Shown here piece after piece: positions 9,210 through 16,754 of a DNA stretch of 64,000 bases (within the stretch, counting starts at the first letter, position 1; every line of letters starts with the position of its first letter). The notes under the pieces were generated by a model. It saw only the letters and a program-made list of their open reading frames with translations. It was not told the DNA's origin and made no database searches. Source of the DNA: Hydrogenophaga sp. BPS33 (GTDB lineage: Bacteria; Pseudomonadota; Gammaproteobacteria; Burkholderiales; Burkholderiaceae_C). The position numbers were made by a program, and so were the translations under genes. The stretch is from contig NZ_CP044549.1 of the NCBI RefSeq assembly GCF_009859475.1, forward strand, positions 3,968,001 through 4,032,000, given 5' to 3'.

Positions 9210-10163
9210 ATGAACGAATCGGTTCCGCCCTTTCCGGCCCAGGTGCCCAGCCGTCTGATGCGGCGTGCGCACTTGCTCGGCGACTTCCTGGTGGTGGCCA
9301 ACAGCGGCGGCATCCGGCAAGCGGCCGACAAGCTGCACCTGAGCCAGAGCGCGCTCACGCGGCGCATCCAGGACCTGGAGACCACGCTGGAGGCCGAGCT
9401 GTTCGAGCGCACGGCGCGCGGCATGACGCTCACTCCCTTTGGCGAGGCCCTGCTGCACCATGCCAGCATCATCGCGCTCACCTGCAAGTACGCGCTGGCC
9501 GAGCTGGGCGATCTGCGCGAAGGCGAGGCCGGCGAGCTGCACATCGCGGCCGGGCCAGCATGGGCCTATGCCCTGCTGCCCGACGCCATTGCCCACCTGC
9601 AGGCCGTGCACCCGAAAGTGCGCGTGACGCTGATCAACCAGTTGAACGACTCCACCCTGCCCCTGCTCTCCAGCGGCCGGCTCGACGTGGTGCTGGGCGG
9701 CCTGCCGCCGCCCAAGCTGCGCGATCCGCAGATCGCCTACGAGCCCCTGCTCACGGTGGAGCATCTGGTGTACGCGCACGAATCGCACCCGCTGCACCAG
9801 CGCGAGCAGGTGCGCGCGGCCGACCTCGTGGCCTTCCCGTGGATCTGGTTCATCGAAGCCGTGGCGGCGCGCGATCTGGTGAAGAAGTATTTCCAGCGTG
9901 CCCGCCTGCCCATGCCCGCGGCCGCCGTGGAGACCTCGGCCGTGCAACTGGGTTTTCGCCTCATGCAGCACGGCCGGCACGTGATGGTGCTGCCCTCGAC
10001 CCTGCGCGAGATCGGCGCGGGCCATGGGCTGCGGCCGCTGAAGCTGCAGGGTACGCTGGGCCGCTTCACCTCAGGAATGATGTACCGGCCTTCGGTGCGC
10101 CGCCTCAAAGCCTTCGAGGTGTTTCGCGGCGCGATCCTGGAGGCCTTGTGCGCCGAACACTAA
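9210..10163 (+). CDS. LysR-family regulator of the sulfatase/Bug operon
   Basis: 317 aa. The winged helix occupies about residues 20-80 (NSGGIRQAADKLHLSQSALT, then RRIQDLETTLEAELFERTARG), followed by a type 2 periplasmic-binding-like effector domain. It is transcribed away from the Bug-sulfatase-lipoprotein operon with 156 bases between, so it most likely controls that operon in response to the transported compound. The ATG at 9210 is preceded by AAAGGCACTCTCC. It converges with the next LysR gene, with only one base between their stop codons. Confidence 0.88.
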   Translation: MNESVPPFPAQVPSRLMRRAHLLGDFLVVANSGGIRQAADKLHLSQSALTRRIQDLETTLEAELFERTARGMTLTPFGEALLHHASIIALTCKYALAELGDLREGEAGELHIAAGPAWAYALLPDAIAHLQAVHPKVRVTLINQLNDSTLPLLSSGRLDVVLGGLPPPKLRDPQIAYEPLLTVEHLVYAHESHPLHQREQVRAADLVAFPWIWFIEAVAARDLVKKYFQRARLPMPAAAVETSAVQLGFRLMQHGRHVMVLPSTLREIGAGHGLRPLKLQGTLGRFTSGMMYRPSVRRLKAFEVFRGAILEALCAEH

Positions 10164-10164
10164 G

Positions 10165-11082
10165 TCAAGTGGGGAGTGCCTTCGGCCCGCCCTCGCCCAG
10201 GTGCGCCTGCAGAAACGCCACGCACGCCCGCACCTTGGCCGACTGGCTCAGGCGCACCGTGCTCGCCGCCCAGATGTCGGCCGGCTGCGCATGCGTGCCC
10301 AGCACGCGCACCAGTTGCCCGCAGCGCAGCGCCTCGTGCACATCCCAAGAGGTCTGGAACAGGATGCCGTGGCCGTCTTCGGCCCAGCCGCGCACGAATT
10401 CGGCGTTGTTGGACGTGAGTCGGCCGCTGACCTTCACTTTCTCGAGGCCGTTGGGTCCGTCGAGCTGCCACACGCCAAAGGCCAACCGGCCTTCGCGCAG
10501 CACCAGGCATTCGTGCCGGGCCAGCTCCGCCAAGGTCTGCGGCATGCCCCGGCGCGCCAGGTACGAGGGCGCGGCGCACAGGATCTTGGTGCTGGGCGCG
10601 ATGCGGTGCGCCACGAGGTGCGACTCGTCCACCGGGCCCACGCGGATGTCCAGGTCCACGTTTTCGCGCAGCAGGTCCACGCGCCGGTCCACCGCGTCGA
10701 GCGAAATGTCCAGCCGTGGATAGCGCTGCGCCAGCAGCGAGAGCGCGGGCGCGATGTGCAGCCGGCCCAGCCGCACGCTGGTGGTGATGCGCAGCACGCC
10801 GCGCGGCTCCTGCCGCCCACCGGCCACCGTCTCGCCCATCTGGTCTACCCCGTCGAAGATGCGCTGCGCCGACTCGTAGACCTGCTCGCCTTCGAGCGTG
10901 ACCGTGACGCGCCGGGTGGCGCGGTGGAACAGCTGCACGCCCAGCGCGCGCTCCAGCAGGGCGATGCGCTTGCTCACGTAAGCCGGCGACACGCCGAGCT
11001 CGCTGGCGGTGGCCGCGAAGCTCGATTTGCGCGCCGCCACACAGAACAGGCGCAGGTCACCGAGTTGGAAGTCAAGATTCAC
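10165..11082 (-). CDS. LysR-family transcriptional regulator
   Basis: 305 aa starting with GTG. HTH region SSFAATASELGVSPAYVSKR at about 19-38, then LLERALGVQLFHRATRRVTV; the rest is an effector-binding domain with SVRLGRLHIAPALSLLAQRYP and the C-terminal VRACVAFLQAHL typical of the LysR subgroup with a C-terminal helix. It is divergent from the isomerase-FAD-dehydrogenase operon at 11176, with a 93-base AT-rich spacer, so that operon is its likely target. Confidence 0.87.
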   Translation of the reverse strand: MNLDFQLGDLRLFCVAARKSSFAATASELGVSPAYVSKRIALLERALGVQLFHRATRRVTVTLEGEQVYESAQRIFDGVDQMGETVAGGRQEPRGVLRITTSVRLGRLHIAPALSLLAQRYPRLDISLDAVDRRVDLLRENVDLDIRVGPVDESHLVAHRIAPSTKILCAAPSYLARRGMPQTLAELARHECLVLREGRLAFGVWQLDGPNGLEKVKVSGRLTSNNAEFVRGWAEDGHGILFQTSWDVHEALRCGQLVRVLGTHAQPADIWAASTVRLSQSAKVRACVAFLQAHLGEGGPKALPT

Positions 11083-11175
11083 GATCCGTAAATCATAAAG
11101 CCACGAATTGCCTCTTCAATTTCCATTTCAAACTCTATAAATTTCACCGCTCCTGCCCTTTCGCCCCGACCTCGT
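11083..11175. promoter_or_regulatory. divergent promoter region, AT-rich
   Basis: Between a LysR gene (minus) and the operon at 11176 (plus) lies a segment clearly richer in A/T than its surroundings, with GTAAATCATAAAG and CTCTATAAATTTC. The second contains a TATAAA that would suit a -10 element about 40 bases before the ATG at 11176. The -35 was not fixed with confidence. Confidence 0.35.
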
Positions 11176-12006
11176 ATGACCCGTCCCCTTTCGCTCGCCG
11201 CGCTGACCGTGCTGGAGCTGGCCCCCGAAGACAGGGTGAGCTGCGCCGCAGAAGCCGGCTTCAGCCACATCGGCATTCGCCTGATCCCGGCCACCGACAC
11301 CGAGCCTCGATACGACCTGATCGGCGACACGCCGCGCCTGCGCGAAGTCGAGCACCGGCTGCGCGACACCGGCGTGAAAGTGCTGGACGCGGAAATCTTC
11401 CGCATGCAGCCGCAAACCCGCGTGGCCGATCTCGAAGCGGCCGTGGCCACCGCCGCGCGCCTGGGCGCGAGCGAATTGCTGGTGGCCGGCAACGACGCCG
11501 ACGAGGCGCGGCTGATCGACACCTTCGCCGCCTTCTGCGAGCTCGCGCAACGCTACCAGTTGCATGCCGCGCTGGAATTCATGCCCTGGACCGACACCCG
11601 CCACCTGCGGCAGGCGGCGGAGCAGGTGCGGCGCAGCGCCCAGCCCAATGCGGGCGTGCTCGTCGACGCCTTCCACTTCAGCCGCTCGCGCAGCGAGCTC
11701 GCAGACCTGGCACGGGTGCCACCCTCGCAGTTGCGCTACCTGCAGCTCTGCGACGTGCCCGCGCCGATCCCGCCGACCCCGGAAGGCATCCTGCACGAAG
11801 CGCGCGCCGAACGGCTGTTCCCAGGTGAAGGCGGGCTGGACCTGGTGGGCCTGCTGCAGGCCATGCCCGCGGGCATTCCGATCAGCCTGGAAGTGCCGAC
11901 CCACACGCTGGCCCGCAGCATGAACGCGGTCGAGCGCGCGCGCCGCGCACTGGTGGCCACCCGGCGCTTGCTGGCGCAAGTCGACGCCACGCCGAGCGCC
12001 GCATGA
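11176..12006 (+). CDS. TIM-barrel sugar phosphate isomerase/epimerase-like protein
   Basis: 276 aa of the xylose isomerase-like (AP endonuclease 2) barrel fold. Likely metal ligands sit on strand ends: ALEFMPW, GVLVDAFHFSRS, YLQLCDVPAP and the terminal SLEVPT. The fold includes isomerases, epimerases and 3-dehydroshikimate dehydratases of the AsbF/QuiC type. Here it begins an operon with a FAD dehydrogenase (ATGA overlap) and a shikimate-dehydrogenase-like protein (ATGA overlap), so a dehydratase acting on a hydroaromatic ring is an attractive but unproven reading. Confidence 0.75.
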   Translation: MTRPLSLAALTVLELAPEDRVSCAAEAGFSHIGIRLIPATDTEPRYDLIGDTPRLREVEHRLRDTGVKVLDAEIFRMQPQTRVADLEAAVATAARLGASELLVAGNDADEARLIDTFAAFCELAQRYQLHAALEFMPWTDTRHLRQAAEQVRRSAQPNAGVLVDAFHFSRSRSELADLARVPPSQLRYLQLCDVPAPIPPTPEGILHEARAERLFPGEGGLDLVGLLQAMPAGIPISLEVPTHTLARSMNAVERARRALVATRRLLAQVDATPSAA

Positions 12007-13718
12007 GCGATCGCATCGACTGCGACCTGCTCGTCGTGGGCTCCGGCGCGTCGGGCCTCTCGGCCGCGGTCACCGCCGCCTGGCATGGCCTGAAGGTGGT
12101 CGTGGTGGAGAAGGCCCCGGTGTTCGGCGGCGCCAGCGCCTGGTCCGGCGGCTGGATGTGGTTGCCCGGCAACCCGCTGGCGCAGCGCGCCGGCTACCGG
12201 CAAGACCCGGCGCAGGCGCGCGTCTTCCTGAAGAACCTGCTGCAGGAGCGCCACGACCCCGAACGCGTGAACGCCTTTCTCGACAACGCCGGTCCGATGG
12301 CGGCGTTCTTCGAGCAACACACGGCGCTGCAATTCGCCGAAGGCAACGGCATCCCCGACATCCACACCCACCTCGCCGGTTCGAGCGATGCCGGCCGCCA
12401 GGTGATCGCCGCGCCGTACGACGCGCGCGAACTCGGCGCGCTCCACCGCCGCCTGCGCCCGACGATGCGCGAGACCTCGTTCATGGGCATGCCCATCATG
12501 GCCGGCGCGGACCTCGCGGCCTTTCTCTCGATGACGCGCTCGGCGAAATCCTTCTGGCACGTTGCGCGCCGCTTTCTGCGCCACCTGCGCGACCTCGCAT
12601 TGCATGGCCGCGCCATGCATCTGGTCAATGGCGTGGCCTTGATCGGACGGCTCGCGAAATCGGCCGACGACCTGGGCGTGCGGCTGATCGAGTCCGCGCC
12701 CGCGCAGCGCCTGCTGTTCGCAGAGGGCGCGGTGCGCGGTGCGGCCGTGCGAACGTCCCAAGGCGACATCGAGATCCACGCAAGGCGCGGTGTGGTGCTG
12801 GCCGCCGGCGGTTTCCCGAACGACGTGGCGCGGCGCAAGGCCCTCTTCCCACGCACGCCCAGCGGTCAGGAACACTGGGCCTTGCCACCCACCGAATGCG
12901 CGGGCGATGGCATCGCCCTGGGCGAGTCGGCCGGCGGTGCCCAGGCCACGCACCTGGCCTCGCCCGTGGCCTGGGCGCCGGTCTCACGGGTGCCGCACCC
13001 CGACGGCAGCGTGGGTCATTTCCCCCACATCATCGACCGCGCCAAGCCCGGCGCCATCGCCGTGCTGGCCAACGGCCAGCGCTTCGTCAACGAGGCCACC
13101 GGCTACCACGACTTCGTCGCGGCCATGGTCGCCCAATCGCCCGGCACCGAGGTGTGCGCCTGGCTGGTCTGCGACCACCGTTTCCTGCGCCGCTACGGCC
13201 TGGGCTTCGTGCGGCCCTTCCCCGTGCCCTACCGCCGCTTTCTGCGCAACGGTTATCTCCAGCGCGGCAAGACGATCGAATCGCTGGCCCAGGCCTGCGG
13301 TGTGCCACCCGAGGCCTTGCGTGCCACCGTGGACCGCTTCAACGCGCACGCGCGCCAGGGGCAGGACCCCGACTTCGGGCGCGGCAGCACGCCCTACAAC
13401 CGCAAGATGGGCGATGCGCTGCACGACGGCCCCAACCCTTGCACCGCGCCGATCGAACGCGGCCCGTTCTACGCCGTGAAGCTGCTGCCCGGCTGCTTCG
13501 GCACCTTCGCCGGTCTGCACACCAATGGCCATGCGCAGGTGCTCAACGGCCAGGGCCGTCCCATCGAAGGCCTCTACGCGGTGGGCACCGACATGGCCAG
13601 CGTGCTCGGCGGCCACTACCCCTCGGGCGGCATCAACCTCGGCCCGGCCATGACCTTCGGCTTCATCGCCGCACGGCACGCGGCGGGCGCGTCCCCCTCT
13701 TCACCCTCCTCAAGATGA
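12003..13718 (+). CDS. FAD-dependent dehydrogenase (fumarate reductase / 3-ketosteroid dehydrogenase-like)
   Basis: 571 aa. The FAD-binding dinucleotide fold opens with LLVVGSGASGLSAAVTAA (GxGxxG at 13-18), then VVVVEKAPVFGGASAWSGG, the usual signature of the flavoprotein family containing fumarate reductases, Delta1-dehydrogenases and 3-ketosteroid dehydrogenases. The second FAD contact is GLYAVGTDMASVLGGHYPSG near the C-terminus. No signal peptide is visible. It shares 4-base overlaps with genes on both sides, so its product should act in the same pathway as the barrel protein and the dehydrogenase. Ring desaturation of an alicyclic compound fits the family; the substrate is unknown. Confidence 0.82.
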   Translation: MSDRIDCDLLVVGSGASGLSAAVTAAWHGLKVVVVEKAPVFGGASAWSGGWMWLPGNPLAQRAGYRQDPAQARVFLKNLLQERHDPERVNAFLDNAGPMAAFFEQHTALQFAEGNGIPDIHTHLAGSSDAGRQVIAAPYDARELGALHRRLRPTMRETSFMGMPIMAGADLAAFLSMTRSAKSFWHVARRFLRHLRDLALHGRAMHLVNGVALIGRLAKSADDLGVRLIESAPAQRLLFAEGAVRGAAVRTSQGDIEIHARRGVVLAAGGFPNDVARRKALFPRTPSGQEHWALPPTECAGDGIALGESAGGAQATHLASPVAWAPVSRVPHPDGSVGHFPHIIDRAKPGAIAVLANGQRFVNEATGYHDFVAAMVAQSPGTEVCAWLVCDHRFLRRYGLGFVRPFPVPYRRFLRNGYLQRGKTIESLAQACGVPPEALRATVDRFNAHARQGQDPDFGRGSTPYNRKMGDALHDGPNPCTAPIERGPFYAVKLLPGCFGTFAGLHTNGHAQVLNGQGRPIEGLYAVGTDMASVLGGHYPSGGINLGPAMTFGFIAARHAAGASPSSPSSR

Positions 13719-14557
13719 TCAACGGCAAAACCCTTCTGCTTCCCCTGCTCGGCTACCCCACCGACAACTTCAAATCGCCCCTGATCTACAACCCGTGGTT
13801 CGCGCACAAAGGCATCGATGCGGTGCTGATCCCCATGGGCGTGAGCGTGGAGGACTACCCAGCCACCCTGCGGCAGATCTTCACCTTGACCAACCTGCGT
13901 GGCGCGCTGGTGACGATGCCGCACAAAGTGGCCACGGTGGCGCTGGTCGATGAACTCACACCCACGGCCCACATCGCGGGCGCATGCAACGCCGTGCGCC
14001 GCCTGCCCGATGGCCACCTGCTGGGCGACCAGTTCGACGGCGCGGGTTTCGTGCGCGGCCTGCAGCGCAAGGGCGTTCGGGTGCAAGGTGCGCGCGCGCT
14101 GGTGGTGGGCAACGGCGGCGTAGGCTGCGCCATCGCCGCCTCGCTCGCCCAAGCGGGCGCTGCCGAGCTCGGCCTGTACGACGCCCGCGAGGCCTCGTCG
14201 CTCGCACTGGGCGCGCGGCTGCACCAGCACTACCCGCAGCTGATCATCGGCACCGGCGCCAACGACCCAAAGGGCTACGACATCGTGGTCAATGCCACAC
14301 CCATGGGCGTGCACGCCGACGACCCCTTCCCTTTCGATGTCGAGCGCCTCACACCAGGCAGCTTCGTCGGCGAGGCGGTGATGAAGCCGCAGCTCACCGC
14401 GTTGCTGACAGCGGCGCAAGCGCACGGCTGCGGTGTGCAGGTGGGCTCGGACATGTTGTACGAGCAGATCCCGGCCTACCTCGAATTCTTCGAACTGGGC
14501 AGCGCGACGCCGCAAGAACTGCGCGCCATCGCGGCGCAGGCCGGCGTGCAGGTGTAG
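13715..14557 (+). CDS. shikimate dehydrogenase-like oxidoreductase
   Basis: 280 aa. The N-terminal substrate domain contains VTMPHK with Lys71 and GDQFDGAGF with Asp108, the two catalytic residues of the AroE family. The NADP fold follows with VVGNGGVGCAIA (132-137). The C-terminal SDMLYEQIPAYLEFF also matches. The usual NTD tripeptide (as in GDNTDG) is QFD here, changing a substrate-contacting position, so a catabolic quinate/shikimate-type substrate or an analogue is more likely than the biosynthetic reaction. Translationally coupled to the FAD dehydrogenase. Confidence 0.82.
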   Translation: MINGKTLLLPLLGYPTDNFKSPLIYNPWFAHKGIDAVLIPMGVSVEDYPATLRQIFTLTNLRGALVTMPHKVATVALVDELTPTAHIAGACNAVRRLPDGHLLGDQFDGAGFVRGLQRKGVRVQGARALVVGNGGVGCAIAASLAQAGAAELGLYDAREASSLALGARLHQHYPQLIIGTGANDPKGYDIVVNATPMGVHADDPFPFDVERLTPGSFVGEAVMKPQLTALLTAAQAHGCGVQVGSDMLYEQIPAYLEFFELGSATPQELRAIAAQAGVQV

Positions 14558-14561
14558 AGCT

Positions 14562-15485
14562 TCAACGCAGCGCCTTGCCGTGCAGCGGCAGGCGCACCAC
14601 CTGCAACGCCTGCAACTGCGCGCGCGCAATCGCCAGGAACGATGTACCCAGGCGAGAGAGCGGGCGGTGCCGGTTGCGCACCGCGAAGATGGCGAAGGTG
14701 GGCCGCCCGGGCAAGGCGGTGAACACCAGGCCCTCGGGGCGGTGGGCCCGCGCGGAGAGATCGTCCACGAACGCCACGGCCGCCCCGGTGGCCGCCACCG
14801 AGCAGGCCGCCAGGCCCGAGCGCACCTCGGCCGCGACATTGCGCGCCACGCCGCGCGCCTCGATCCAGTGGTCGATCACCGCGCTCTGCGGTGCCTCCGG
14901 GCTGTACACCACCAGCCGGCCCGCGAGCACCTCGGCCATGGTCGGACGCGCGCGCTGCAGGATCGCATGGCCGGCGGGCAAGGCGCACAGCAACTCCCAA
15001 CGGCCGATTTCCTCGATGTCCAGCGCCGGGTGGTCCAGCGGTGCGCTGGAGATCGCGACGTCGGCCTCCTCGGTCACCAGGAGCTTGACAATCTCGCGCG
15101 TGGGCAGCGACTCGAACAGCACGCGCGCGCTGGTGTGTTCGCCCACCAGCGCCGCCATGCTGCGCGGCACCAGTTGCAGCGCGGTGTTGGCGCTGGAGAG
15201 CACGCGCAACGTGGTCCTGGTGCCGAAGCGCAGGTGCGCCGCCACGTCGCGCACGTGCAGCACGCCCCGGTAGACCTTCTCGATTTCCTCGTGCAGTTCG
15301 CGCGCTTCGGCCGTGGGCACGAGCCGGCCGCTGCGCCGCTCGAACAAGGCCACGCCCAGTTGCAACTCCAGGTGCCGCACGAGGCGGCTCACACCCGGCT
15401 GCGACACGTGCAGCAGCCGCGCGGCCTCGGTGGTCGAGCCGGTGGTCATCACCGCGCGGAACACTTCGATCTGTCTGAGGTTCAT
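14562..15485 (-). CDS. LysR-family transcriptional regulator
   Basis: 307 aa. HTH at residues 16-40 (GSTTEAARLLHVSQPGVSRL) and a complete effector domain. It converges with the shikimate-dehydrogenase-like gene (4 bases between) and is divergent from the Bug receptor at 15620. The shared spacer carries a strong palindrome at 15504-15520. It is therefore the likely regulator of the Bug receptor and downstream FAD oxidoreductase, possibly also of the neighbouring catabolic operon. Confidence 0.87.
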   Translation of the reverse strand: MNLRQIEVFRAVMTTGSTTEAARLLHVSQPGVSRLVRHLELQLGVALFERRSGRLVPTAEARELHEEIEKVYRGVLHVRDVAAHLRFGTRTTLRVLSSANTALQLVPRSMAALVGEHTSARVLFESLPTREIVKLLVTEEADVAISSAPLDHPALDIEEIGRWELLCALPAGHAILQRARPTMAEVLAGRLVVYSPEAPQSAVIDHWIEARGVARNVAAEVRSGLAACSVAATGAAVAFVDDLSARAHRPEGLVFTALPGRPTFAIFAVRNRHRPLSRLGTSFLAIARAQLQALQVVRLPLHGKALR

Positions 15486-15503
15486 GGGCGCATTTTCGCC
15501 CGT

Positions 15504-15520
15504 AATAACACTGTGTTATT
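15504..15520. promoter_or_regulatory. palindromic LysR operator
   Basis: AATAACA-CTG-TGTTATT, perfect 7-base arms, also readable as the LysR-type box ATAAC-N5-GTTAT with T-N11-A geometry. It is an A/T island in GC-rich DNA, 19 bases upstream of the LysR start and 100 upstream of the Bug ATG. This suits an autoregulatory site that also activates the receptor gene. Confidence 0.62.
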
Positions 15521-15619
15521 CGCACGTGGCGTAAAGGTATTGGATGGCATCCGCTCTCCTGCCTAGCATGGGCATGGATATCGGTCCCCGGCGACACGCC
15601 GGCAACTCAGGAGACAGAC

Positions 15620-16612
15620 ATGTTCAAGCCTTCGCGGCGCCAATTCGGGCGCACCTTCCTCGCCACCCTCGCCTTGAGCGCCTGCGCATTCGCGGCCCAC
15701 GCCCAGGGCCCCGTATGGCCGAGCAAACCCATTACCCTGTCCGTGGGCTTCGCGCCCGGTGGCTCGGCCGACATCGTGGCCCGCGAGCTCGGCCGCAAGC
15801 TCACCGAGGTGCTGGGCCAGCCGGTCGTGGTCGACAACAAACCCGGCGCGGGCGGCACCATCGCCGCGGCCGGCGTGGCCTCGGCACAGGCCGATGGCCA
15901 TACCTTGCTGCTGGTCACCAGCGGGCACGCCGGCAGCGGCGCGCTCTACTCCACGCTGCGCTACGACCCGATCAAGGCCTTCGCGCCGATCGCCAAGTTG
16001 GCGGCCACGCCGGTGGTGATCGTGGTGCCGAGCCAGCAGCCCTGGAAGACCCTGCCCGAGTTGCTGGACGCGGCGCGCAAGGCCCCCGGCAAGCTGAACT
16101 ACGCGGCCGGCGGCGGTGGTGCCACGACCACCGCGCTGGCGGCCGAGTTCCTCAAGAGCGACACCAAAACCAACATGGTGCAGGTGCCCTACCGCGGCTC
16201 CGGCCCCGCACTCACCGCGCTGCTGGCGGGTGAGGTCGAGGTCGGCTTCGAAATCCCGTCCAGCGCCCTGCCCCACATCCAGTCGGGCAAGCTGCGCCCG
16301 TTGGCGGTGACCACACGGGCCAAGAGCGGCGCGTTGCCCGAGGTGCCCACCGTGATCGAGCAAGGCGTGCCCAACTTCGAGGTCATGGGCTGGTTCGGCC
16401 TGCTGGCGCCGGCCGGCACTCCGCAACCGGTGCTCGAGCGCCTCAACCGCGAGGTCAACACCATCCTGCAGCAGGCCGACATGCGCAAGCGCCTGGCCGA
16501 CCTGGGCATGGACGCGGGCGGCGGTACGCCGCAGGAATTCCAGAAGCTGATCGAGTCCGACGCCAAGCGCTACGGCGAGGCCATCCGCCGCCTCGGCATC
16601 CAGGCGAACTGA
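15620..16612 (+). CDS. Bug-family periplasmic solute receptor (TctC-like)
   Basis: 330 aa. The leader has SRRQFGRTFLATLALS, which resembles a twin-arginine signal, with cleavage near AAHAQ. Mature motifs: KPITLSVGFAPGGSADIVAR, GQPVVVDNKPGAGGTIAAAG, NYAAGGGGATTTALA, VPYRGSGPALTALLAGEVE. AGGAGACAGAC precedes the ATG. It is a distant homologue of the receptor at 8067. Downstream, after a palindromic repeat, comes an FAD oxidoreductase; the receptor probably brings in that enzyme's substrate. No membrane transporter genes are adjacent. Confidence 0.92.
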   Translation: MFKPSRRQFGRTFLATLALSACAFAAHAQGPVWPSKPITLSVGFAPGGSADIVARELGRKLTEVLGQPVVVDNKPGAGGTIAAAGVASAQADGHTLLLVTSGHAGSGALYSTLRYDPIKAFAPIAKLAATPVVIVVPSQQPWKTLPELLDAARKAPGKLNYAAGGGGATTTALAAEFLKSDTKTNMVQVPYRGSGPALTALLAGEVEVGFEIPSSALPHIQSGKLRPLAVTTRAKSGALPEVPTVIEQGVPNFEVMGWFGLLAPAGTPQPVLERLNREVNTILQQADMRKRLADLGMDAGGGTPQEFQKLIESDAKRYGEAIRRLGIQAN

Positions 16613-16620
16613 ATGACACA

Positions 16621-16709
16621 CCCCCTGCGCGCCTTCGGCGCTCCCCCCTGGAAGGGGGGCGACACCTGGGGCCGGCGAAGCCGGAACCTCGGTGTCCCTG
16701 GACTGGACC
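16621..16709 (+). repeat. GC-rich palindromic intergenic repeat, copy A
   Basis: Begins 8 bases after the Bug receptor stop with CCCCCTGCGCGCC, then a CCCCCCTGGAAGGGGGG hairpin, then GGGGCCGGCGAAGCCGG and CCTCGGTGTCCCTGGACTGG. The same block order appears at 33053-33139, 57251-57338 (reverse) and 60225-60295. The strong hairpin resembles a REP-type mRNA stabiliser or attenuator between receptor gene and downstream gene. Confidence 0.85.
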
Positions 16710-16754
16710 GTTTCATGCGCTGCGGGTCGCGCTTCGGCGCGGTGGAGAACTGAG

